In this document: piece by piece, positions 1 to 12,000 of the stretch
How the letters are laid out: the number at the start of each line of letters is the position of its first letter
Numbering within the stretch: position 1 is the first letter of the stretch
Origin: a virus
Direction: 5' to 3' (one strand)
Virus record (IMG/VR): IMGVR_UViG_3300025127_000269
Coordinates: 1-24,271 of that record
DNA: 24,271 nucleotides
The notes under the pieces: model-generated
What the model was told of the DNA's origin: nothing
The model's database searches: none
The model's input: only the letters and a program-made list of their open reading frames with translations
Translations under genes and position numbers: made by a program

Positions 1-3000
1 GTAGAAATATACGGTGGTAATGGTAGTGGTGCTGTTGGTAGAGCATTATTAGAAGAAAGATTTAGGCAAGTATATTTTAACGGTATTAGCACCAGTCTAC
101 AAGGTAATGTTAGTGGAACTTATAATTCATTCAATCTTGATAAAGCACATAATTTTATAACTGGAGATAGACTTGTATATGATAATAATGGTGGTGAGAA
201 CCTTGGTATTGCTACAACAGGAGGAGTTGGTGATTCATTAACATTATTCAGTGGTCAGGATTATTATATTAATGTTATTAATGCAACAGATTTTACTCTT
301 CATAATAATAAGCAAGATTCGATTGTTGGTGTTAATACAATTTTAATTGATGAGAATGCTGCTTTACTTAACGGAGGTCTTCATATCTTCCGTACTTTTG
401 ATAAAAGACTTACTATTAGTAGAATTAGTTTAGAGAATTCTGGTTCAGGTTACGCAAGTAGAACTTTGCTTATTGAACCAGTTGGAATTAATACTTTTAA
501 TGATTCTATTGAGTTTGCTGATCATGGACTTTCTGATGGAGAAGTGGTTGAATACGAGAATGGTGCGAATGCCATCATAACAGGTCTCAGTACAACAAAA
601 CAGTATAAAGTACTAAAGATAGACAAAGATAAGTTTAGACTTGCTGAGGCAGGTAATAAGGGTGCTAGAGAAACAATAGACACAAACTATGATAACCGTC
701 AGAATGTGTATCTAGATTCTGTTGGTGCTGGAAGCGGATATCACACTATTAAATATCCTCCAATTGTATGTAAAGTTAAAGTATTAACTAAAAATCAACA
801 ACAAGAAGAACCTACCGCAACTCCAGTTGTTAGAGGTCAGATTGATGATATTTTAATATACGATCATGGTGCAAACTATGGATCTAAAATCTTAAATTTT
901 CCAAATCCACCTATTATTAGTATTCCTACAGGACAATTAGGTCAAATTGGTCTTGTTGTTTCAAATGGTACTGTTACTGATGCATTTGTTGCAAATGGAG
1001 GAAGTGGTTATGTAGGACCTCCTGATCTTACCGTTGTTAGTGCAGCGACAACAGCAACTGGTGCTATTTTAAGATCTATTGTTAATGATGCTGGAAAAAT
1101 TACAGATGTAAAAGTAATATCTGGTGGTATTGGATATGCAGCAACTAATACAAGCGTTAATGTTACACCTGTTGGTCAGGAGTTTAAGGCAGAAGCGACT
1201 GTAAGGTCTCTTACTGTTAATAAGGCGTATCGCTTAAATTCACCTGAATTAGACTTCTTACAACCGATTGGAGAGGGTTTAGCGGTTAATGTTGTTGGAT
1301 ATGGTAACTCTATTAGGAACTTCTTCGATGATGATGGAACAGGTCACTCTCCTGTCATTGGTTGGGCATATGATGGAAATCCAATTTACGGTTCTTATGG
1401 ATTGGTTGAGATTGATAATATTCAGTCTGATGTTAAGAAGATGGAATCTAGTTATGAGATATCAGCAACTAATATTGCAAATAGACCTCCTTCAGCAGAA
1501 TTTCCATATGGATATTTTGTAGATGATTATGTTTATACTGGAAACGGAGATTTAGACGAACATAACGGAAGATTTACTAAAACTCCTGATTTTCCAGAAG
1601 GATGCTATGCGTATTTTGCTACAGTAGATGATTTAAACAATCCACAGTTCCCATTCTTTGTTGGAGACACATATAGATCTTTTGCTATTGAGGAAAACAC
1701 TATAAACGGTAAATTGCTTGATCAAACCACTTTTGAGTTTTCTACTTCAGATCTTATAAGAAATACGCAACCATATAACCTATTTGGTGATAATGTTAGT
1801 TACGACTATGTGTTCCAACCATATAGAGTTAATAATCAGGTTTCAAATCCAAGTAGTTTATTACAAGGTCCTATAGAATCTATCAATATTGTAAATAAGG
1901 GTTCTGGTTATAGTATTGGTGAAAAATTAGTATTTGACACTACAGGAACTGGAGGTGTTGGATTAGATGCGGAAGTCTCAAAACTTCATGGAAAACCAAT
2001 TGATAATATTAGTAGTTCTGTTACTACATTATCAAATCTTCCTATTAAACATACGAGACAGGGTGTTGTTTTTAAAGTAACTCCGTATCATGAATTTGAA
2101 CCTGAAGATACTGTAAATGTAATTGGTATATCAACTTACATTAAAAACTTAGAAGGATTTAAAAAGATTGCAGTTGCAGGATATGGTGCATCTTTGACAG
2201 ATGATGGTTATACTGGTATTATTACAGATATAAGAGTTAACTTTATTGCTCCTAATGTTGCAGTAGGAGACTCTATTGGCATTGGTACAGAAACTGCTAG
2301 AATTCTTGATTTCTTCCCTAATGAAAAAATTGTTAGAATAGAAAGATACGCTGGTTTTACCACTGCTGCAGTAGGAGCTGCTGTTACATATTTCACTAGT
2401 GAGTTTACAGTTCCTGTAGAAACAGATCCTTTTAATTCTAGATTCCAGAATTTAATATATTTCAATCCTAAAGAAGCAGTCGGTGTTGGAACAACTGTTG
2501 GAATCTCAACTACTGTCAATGTATCTCTTAACGGAGTTACTAAAGAAAGATCTATTCTTGCACAAACTCTACATCTACCTAATCATGGTCTTAAAACTAA
2601 TGCTAAGGTCACCTTCGACAAACGAGGTAATACTGACCTTTTTGTTACTGATTCCATAAGTCCGTATACTGCTCCAAGTGCTTTGAGTGGTGACTTCTAT
2701 GTTATCAATAAAACACCTAATACAATCGGTCTTAAGACTAATACAGACGGTCCTGCTTTATTCTTCACCACAACAGGTGATGATAAGGCAAATTATTCAA
2801 TAGTAACCAACTATAGACAGGAAACTGCAACTGTTAGAAGAAGTCAAGTAACTATTCAAACAACTATAGATCATGGTTTAGAAGAAAATGATAGATTTGA
2901 TCTAATTGTTAAGACAGGATTAACCACTGGTATTGGTACTTCTACAAGAGCAACAGTCAAACTAATTGACGGTTACACAGTTATTAATCCTTTAGATATT

Positions 3001-6000
3001 CCTACAAGCGGAGTTAATACTGCAACTAGTATATTTACTCTTGAGGATCATGCTTTAGAAACAGGATTTAAAGTTTTAATGTATGGTGCTGGTGGTATTC
3101 CGTCTCAACTTCCTAGTGGATTAGAGCAAAGAACATATTTTGTTTTAAAAATTGATGCAGATACATTCCAATTAGCAAATACAGAAAAACAACTTCGTGC
3201 AGATCCACCTGAGATTGTTTCATTTGTATCTGTAGGACACACTGGACAAAGTATTAATCCTATTAACCCACCAGTTACAGTATTCCGTGAAAATAATATT
3301 GTATTTGATCTCAACGATGCTAGTTTACTCGGATCAAAACTTAAGTTATTCTATGATAGAAATAATTTTAATGAATATGTTGGAACTGGATCTACTTCTA
3401 ACTTAGAAGTTGTTGGATTTGGTACTGTTGGTATTGGAACTACAAATCCTGATGACATGCCATATAAGCAGGTTAATTTCAGTGATAGTCTTAAAGACAC
3501 TATTTACTATGCAATAGAAAAAGGTGGGTATATAACAACTAGCGAAACTGATGTAGTAAATGGAAATGAAATTAAATATCAAGATAGCGGATTCAATGGA
3601 AAAGGATATATTGCAACTGGAGTAGCTGGAACTGTATTTACCGCTAACATTGGTGCAGAACCAGAAAAAGATCATTACACTCAAGATGACTGTGCGGAAT
3701 TATATTATAGTCATACAGGTGCTGCTGCAACTGGTGGTGTATCAAAAATAAAAATTATTAATGGTGGATTTGGATTCCAGAGACTCCCTGCTGTAACTTC
3801 TATTGGATCTAGCGGAATTAGTGCGGAATTAGAATTATTTGGAACTAATATTAACCTATTAGATGAGGTTAGTGTTCCTACAGATGTTTTTGGATACCCC
3901 TCTGATAATACATTAAAACCAGATGCATTCTTACCTAGAATTTTGTTAATTAAGAATGCTAATAAAGTTCTCTCTGCAAATGTAACATTTGGAGGAAGAT
4001 CATATCTTAATGCACCTTCTCTTGTTGTATTTGATCAAACAACTGGAGAAATTATCACTAATGGTCTTCTTGTTGCAGAATTAAGTGATACTGCAGTAAA
4101 CAGGGTAAATGTTGTTGTTGAACCTAGAGGTTTGACTGGTAACGATTATGGTATTGCACCTCTAAGAAATAGTAATGGTATTAGCGTTCTTGAGGCAGTT
4201 TCAGATGTAGGAATTCTTACTTGTAAAATTACCACTCCTGTTCTTGGATATGATGTAGAACCATTCCAAACTGGTGATATTGTTTATCTTGAGGGAATAG
4301 ATTACACTCCTGGATCGGGAGATGGATTTAACTCTGGAGATTACAAATTTATTGATTTTGCGATTGCTGATTATAATAGTGCAACTAATCCAAGAGAAGT
4401 TACATTCACTTATACAGGATTAACTACTAATCCTGGAATTGGTGCAACCGTGGTTCCTGGTTTTGGTCAAATTGTAAAATCTGAAGATCTTGCAAGATTT
4501 GAAGCAAGAAAGTCATTCTCAGAGTTTAGAAGCAATGAACCATTAAGAAGAAACAATGATTTATTCACAGATTTGATAATGACCGATATTGATGTTAATG
4601 CTGGCATCATGGTTGTTAGTGGATCTTTAAATCTACAGGTTGATGACAAATTACTCGGAACCAATAGTGGTGATGTATGCGAAGTACAAGCTATAACAGA
4701 ATTTGATGGATATTTTGAGATTTCACCTACAATTGATACAAATGTTGGTTGGTCAGATAATATTGGTTTAATTGGAGATAACAATCAATTTTTACCAGAT
4801 AATGATTATTATCAGAATATGTCTTACGCTATTGAGAGTGAAAAGACATATGAAGAGTTAGTTACTTATGTCAACGATATTGTACACCCTGCAGGATTTA
4901 AAAACTTTGCAAATACTCAAATTTTAGCAACAGGTAACGCTGGTGAAACATTTATTCCTGCTAAAGATGCTGGTGGATTAGTTCTTGACTTTATTAATGA
5001 TCCTCTTAGAGTAGATGCTATTTACAATTTTGATGTTGCTAGAGATGCGAACTCTGCTGATAATTTATCTAAATTCATAGAAATTGAACAAACAAGACTT
5101 GCAGACTTTATTTTATGTAAAACAAATAGAGTTCTTTTACATGATGATATTAGTTCTCAATTCATTAGTAATGAATCTAATGATTTGAGTGATAGTAGAG
5201 TCATTGCTGCTACTGTTGCTGGTAGATATTTCTCAAGGTATCTTGTTCAAACAATACATGATGCACAAGACCCACTTAAAAATCATTATCAATTAAATGA
5301 ATTGATTCTTATTACATGTAATGAGAATACCTACTTAGTTCAAAAGAGTGCTCTTAACAATACAAACCAAGTTGGTTTAGCAACTGGATATGGTGAGTTC
5401 TTTGCTCAGTATAATATTAATAACGGACAAACACAAATAAGAATTAAACCTTACGAACCATTTGATACAAACTACGATATTAAGGCATTCCAGCAAGGTT
5501 TTGCTGATAGTGTTGGCACTGGTCAAACTGAACTAGGTAATGCAGAAGTTAGAAGCGTTAATGCTAGTGTAGGAACAGGTACAACAACTGATATTGTAGG
5601 AATTAATACAGTTAATTTAGCAGGTTATCATGCACATATCGTAGTTGTTAATAAAAATGATAATAAAGTAGATTATCATGAATTAGTCGGACAACATGAT
5701 GGTGTTGATACTTATTTGACTGAGGTTGGATCATTTAATACTAGGCAAAGTCTTGGTGGATTATCCTCTCCACAGTTTATGGGTACATTTACTTCTGCTA
5801 TTGAAAGTGGAGTTGTTAAACTTAAGTATGTTCATAGTGAAGCACAAGCTGTAGATGTTAAATGTAAGTTTTTATCTTTCAATCCTGTTGGATACGGAAC
5901 TACATCAGTTAAACACTTTAACATTCCATTTACACCCGAAGGATCGGAAAGAAGTGGAAGAATAGTTGTTGGTTCTTCTGCAACAACAGGAATTGCAACT

Positions 6001-9000
6001 GTATGCGGAATTACATCATTTACTGATCTATCTTTTAAATCTACAGTTTCTGTAAGTTATGGAAGCACTCAAACATTCCATCAAATATATGTTCTATCAG
6101 ATCCTAATAAAGTAGATACATTCTTATCTCAAGGACCTATTGCTGCAGTAGGAACTACTACTGGTATTGGTACATTTGGTGCTGAGTTTAGTGGTAGTAA
6201 TGTTAATTTAGAATTCTATCCAGATTCAGGAGTTACTGGAATTGTTAGCATCTTTTCTTACAATGAGATTATATACAAACAAAATGATCCTAATGGACTT
6301 CTTGCTGGTATCGGTTCATTTAATTACGGTCAAGTATTTGAGAATCAAACTCAAAATACTTACTTAGGTATAAACAATAGAAATATTAGAAAATTTGGAT
6401 TAAAGTATCAAAACACTCCAATTTACCAAAGAGCGATTAATCCAGAAAATGTTAATGACATTGATAAAGGAACAGGTCTTATTACTGTAAAACATTTCTT
6501 CTCTAATACAGAAAAAGTAAGTTACCTTCCCGATTCTAATATTGTTGGACTTGCTGCAAGTGCTTTAGAATATTCTACTGGATATGGATCAACTGTTCTT
6601 CCAAGTGAGTGTTTTATTGTTAAGTCTAATAACAACCAATTCTTTATCTCTACATCAATTCAAGATGCTAGAATTGGTAAGGGAGTTACCTTTGCACAAG
6701 GTAAGGGTCAAGGCAACCTTCATAAGTTTACAATGGATAAGAGAGATTCTAAGTCTATAATTTCTCTCAACGGATTAGTACAAAAACCACTTTCTCATAC
6801 ATCTATTACATATGAATTAGATACTGCTGTTAATGGTTTTGTTACTTGTTTTGCCTTAAGTGGTTTAAGTACAATTACCTCTGGTGATTTATTAAGAATT
6901 GATGATGAGTATAGTATTGTTCAAACAGTTGGTTTTGGTAGTACACCTGCAGGACCTATAACTGGTATTGGAACTTGGAGTCTTGTTGAAATTGAAAGAG
7001 GTACAGTTGGTAGTGCAGCAACAGTTCATTCTGCTGGATCAACTGCAAGAATCTATAGAGGTGCTTTCCAGATAGTCGATAGTGATATCTATTTCACTAA
7101 TGCTCCTCTTGGTGGTGACTTAGGTTTGATTGATCCAAGTAATCTTCCTTATCCTAGAGCATCATTTGGTGGAAGAACTTACCTAAGACAAGACTATGGC
7201 ACTAACCAAATATTTGATGATAATTCAGATCAGTTTGATGGTTTACAAAATATATTCCCATTAACATCTACAGGTGTTGCTGTAACTGGTATTGGATCAA
7301 CTGGTGGTAATGGAGTTCTGTTTATTAACAGTATGTTCCAAGCACCATTTGGTGAGAATAATGAAGGTATTGCAAACTTTAAGATTATTGAACAAAGTCT
7401 TGGTGGTATTGCTAGTGTTAACTATACAGGTATTACTTCGTTTGGATTTACGGATCTAATAATTGATGAAGGAGATGTTAACCAAAATCAACTACCTAGA
7501 GGTGGCATCATAGTTTCTGTTGCATCTACACCAGGTCAAGGTTATGCTCCGTTTAAAGGTGCTAAGGTTAGGGTAACTACTGGAAAAGATGGTACTATTA
7601 CAGGCATTACTGGTATATCAACAACTAGAGAGTTTATAGATGTTGAAAGTGTAGATTATGATAAGATAACTGGACTTGCAACCGTATCTACTGCAAAAGC
7701 ACATAGATTTGGAGTTGAAGATTTTGCTAAGTTAGTTGGTTTAGAATTTACTTGTCCTACTTCTGGTTACCCATCAGGAATAACGACGCTTGGCATTACA
7801 TCATTTGTATATGATCATCTTGTTGGTATTGCTACAATAATTACAGACTCTACACATGGATTTACTGATCCAAACTTAGTAGGTATAGTAACTGATGGAT
7901 TGACATTTACTTGTGATATGGATGGTTATAGAACAAATCATACATATCCAAGATCTACTGATCCTGCAAATAATAAGTTCTTAGAAATTAGGAATGTAAC
8001 TAGAGATGAATTTGATGTAAATGTAGGTATATCAACTCAAGTAAGATATACTCCAGTGGATGCTGTTTATGATGCTGTCGCTGGTATTATGACAGTGACT
8101 ATTGGATCACACAATATAATGTCTGGAACTAGTATCAAGATTGATCAGGAATCAATTAATTTCCAGTGTGCGATGGATGGTCTTTCTACAACTAAGTCAT
8201 ATCCTAGAACAACTGATCCATATTTTGATAGAGCAATCTCAGTTGCATCTACTACTGCAACAGGTATTGCTATAACTGTAGGAACTTCTCCTATCGTTAA
8301 TTACAGTATTACTACTGCAACTTACAATCCATCAACAGGTATTGTAACTGCTACTATTGGACAACATCCTCTTAAAGATGGAACCTCTATTAAGTTAAAA
8401 GAGGGTTCTCTAATCTTTAGATGTGAAACTGACAATTATATTTCAACTCATACATATCCACGCAATATTATTGATACTCAAACTATTAACGGTGCTGAAT
8501 ATGATGCAACTGCTGGTATTATGACAGTTACTGTTGTACCTGGTGGTCGTCTAATACATGATGGAGATTTTGTAAGATTTGATAATGATTCTATTAGATT
8601 TACTTGTGATATGGATGGTGGAACATCTACTAAGTCTTATCCAAGATCTACCGATCCTTATAGTGGAAAGTGGGTACCAATCACAGGAATAGGAACTACT
8701 TCATTTGCTGTTAATGTAGGTAAGTCACCTATACAACCTTTTGCTATCTCTAGTGCTATCTACGATCCTACTGCTGGTATTGTAACAGTCAGCATACCTG
8801 ATCATGAATTTATGACTGGTACTAGCATAAGAATCTCTCCTTATTCATTAGCATTTAGATGTGGTCTTGATACTTATCAAAGTATTCATAGGTATCCTAG
8901 AACAACTGATACTGTTGGTTATAATACTGCAGTCTCTATTGCTTCTACAACGGTAGATACTATTTCATTCCAGATACTTCCAAGTCAACCATCAAGTAAT

Positions 9001-12000
9001 GTATCAACTCACCATCATGTTCCAAATGATAAATTAACACCAATTAATGCATCATATGATCCTGTTGTAGGAATCATGACTGTTACATCTAATAATCATG
9101 GACTCTATAATGGTGATTATGTGAAGTTTGATGATGGGTCTGTCAACTTTACATGTACTAGAGATAATAATCAAAAAGTTTGTGGATATCCTAGACCAAA
9201 AGATCCTTATCACAATACATGGGTTAAAGTATCTAATGTAACAACTAATACTTTCAGAGTCAATGTTGGAAAGTCATATGATACTGCTACACATACTTTT
9301 GTATCGGGAACAACTGATAGTATTACTAGATCTGTAATAGTAGGTGGTGGTGCATATAATCATACTTTTGTTAGTGCTGGTGTCGGTAGTATGGATCAAA
9401 AGCGTGATAGAACATTTGATCAACCAGTTAAGATTACTGCTGGATATACTTTAGATACCGCAGAAGATATCGTTTATGATCCTGTTGCTGGTATTATGAC
9501 AGTAACTGCTGCTGCTCATGGAATGATGAACGGCGACTATGTTCTTATCGAAAATAATTCAATTAAACTTGAGTGTTCACAAGATAACTATGTTACACCT
9601 CATCTATATCCAAGAATTACTGATCCAATTAGCGGTGATTGGGTATCAGTCGCAAGTACAACAGTCAATACATTTGCAATAGATGTTGGTAAAACTAATA
9701 CTGGTGATCAATATGTTCATAGATTTGCTGGTGCAGTGCCCAATGGTATTAGAAAACAAAATGGAACTATTACTTTCCAAGCAGGTATTTCAACTGATAC
9801 TACTGAACATCGTTATGATATCATGGCAGGTCATGAAGCATCTAACGCAATAATTAGCGGTGGAAACTATGCTCATACTTTTGCTAGTGCATCAACTGGA
9901 GCAATTAGAACTGGTGGTGGATTTAATCATAGACTTGTAAGTGCTGCTTCTAGCACTCTCTATATTGATTCTTGGACAGGTGCTGCTCTAACTGTATCAA
10001 ATGCAGTGTACAATCCTGAGACAGGTATTGTTAGATTTACTGCTAAGAATCATGGATTGGTTGCTCCAGAAAGTTTAAAACTAAGAGGCATTGGTGTTAC
10101 TTGTGCATATGGTGCTAAAACATATCCAAATGATAAAACTGGTTTCTTCTTCAAGGTTAGATCTGTTGGAACTACAACATCATTTGAAACATTCGTTGGA
10201 GTTTCTACCTTACAGCATGATTATACTGGTGGTGGAGTAGTACAGGTTGGTGTTACAAGTAATCTATTCCCAAGTTTTGACGAAGCATATCCTATTGCAG
10301 GTATTGTTTCTGCTCGTACATTTGAGGTAAATGTTGGACCTAACACAATTGGACATACTTATGTTCAAGGTGGTACGGTTGCTGAATGGTATCCTCTATC
10401 TTACGGTTCTGGATATAGAACTGGATTAGGAACTATTGGTATTGGAATATCATCTCCAACTAAAGGAGTCAATGCTGAACTAACTGCAATAGTTGGTGCT
10501 GGTGGATCTTTGATATTCAGTATTGGTGCTGGTGGAACTGGATACACTGGTGAGTATGATCAAGTCTTTGCTCCAGAACCAAACGGAGAAAACTTACCTA
10601 TTGTTGGAATATCTAGAATCGGTGGTGGAACAGAGACTGGTGTTGGTTGTTCTGTTAGTGTTGAAATTTCTGGTATTAGTACAACCACTGGTATTGGATC
10701 AACTTTAGCTGAAGTTTCTGGATGGGAGTTTAGTAAGAAAGGATATGGATTTAAGAGAGGAGATGTATTTACTGTTGCTGGTCTTTCTACAGACCCTAAT
10801 GCAGGTGATAACTTTAGAAACTTTGAGTTAGAAGTCGTAGAAGTATTTACTGATGATGTTGCTTCTTGGCAGTTTGGTAATATTGATTACATTGACAATA
10901 TAAAACCAAATCAAAATGGAAATAATAAGAGATTCCCATTATACTATCAATCACAGTTAGTTAGTTTTGAGATTGATAGAAACGATCAAGATTCTAGTGA
11001 AATAGATCTATCTACTGTTTTATTAGTATTCATTAACGGAGTAGTTCAAGAACCAAATGTTAATTACATATTTACTGGTGGTTCTGTAATTGAATTCTCT
11101 AGTGCTCCAACTAAAACTGATGATGTTGTCATATTCTTCTATAGAGGAACAATAGGTCAAGACAGTTTCATTTTTGATATTAATGAAACTATTAAAACTG
11201 GTGATACCTTAAGATTAGATAAGAGTGCTGAACTACAATTTAATAGAGTATCAAAAGATCAGTCAAACTTTGCTCAACTTGAAGATAGAATTATCAAGAG
11301 GATTGATAGTGCTTCTACAGTAGAAACTCCATTCTATCAAGGTCCAGGTGTCAGCAATGATAATTTCAAACCTATGACATGGACTAAGCAAAAGGGAGAT
11401 AGAGTTATTGACGGTACTGTAGTTTCTAAAGCAAGAGATTCATATGTATCTCAAATAAATCCTACTGCAAATATTATTGGAGTTCTTACTTCAACAGATA
11501 ATTTTGTATTTGTTGACACTGTTGGTAACTTTAGAGATACTGATAATCTATTATCAGAATCATTTGGATTACTTGCTATTGCTCCTGTTGGATATGGTAC
11601 AACTGCATCTACTGGAGTTAACTTTGAGAATATATCTGGTGTTGAACCATTAGTTGCTGATGTTGCTGGATATATAGGTGTGGTTACTGGTATAGGAACT
11701 ACTGCTGGTATTGGTACTGACTTAGCACTTGAGGTTCTATTTGATAATCAAGAATATGTTAATGCAGGTAATGATGCAACAGGATTATCAACAAACTATC
11801 CATTCAAATTATATGGAACAGGTATCAATACAGCAGGAATTGCAATAACGAGTATTGATACACATGACACTGATATAGTTTCTATCAGCACACATTATGG
11901 AGATAATATTTACTATGCGAGTGCCATTAGTTTCCGTAATGGTGGTCGTCAGGGTATTATCACTGCTAACATAGCATCATATACTGACACAAGTGATATG

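Noticed and set aside
466-468. TTG at 466 as the start of the giant gene
   Set aside because: The same frame is open back to base 1 and encodes matching module sequence (AHNFITGDRLVY, NSGSGYAS), so 466 is internal.
1289-1522. Short + strand frame inside the giant gene
   Set aside because: Low-complexity Leu/Met-rich shadow of the YHYH region in another frame; no ribosome site and no recognisable domain.
2208-4784. Several antisense frames of 69-105 codons (2208-2519, 3105-3314, 3403-3684, 4467-4784)
   Set aside because: They lie opposite well-supported coding sequence and have no recognisable domain or ribosome site. Their composition is explained by reverse-complementing repetitive codons.
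7804-10254. CRISPR-like spaced repeats
   Set aside because: The repeats are protein-level, coding, variable in spacing and not palindromic.
10523-10708. 61-codon + strand frame of Leu/Val-rich sequence
   Set aside because: Frame-shifted reading of GGTGCTGGTGG-type Gly codons; not membrane-protein-like in organisation and wholly inside the giant gene.
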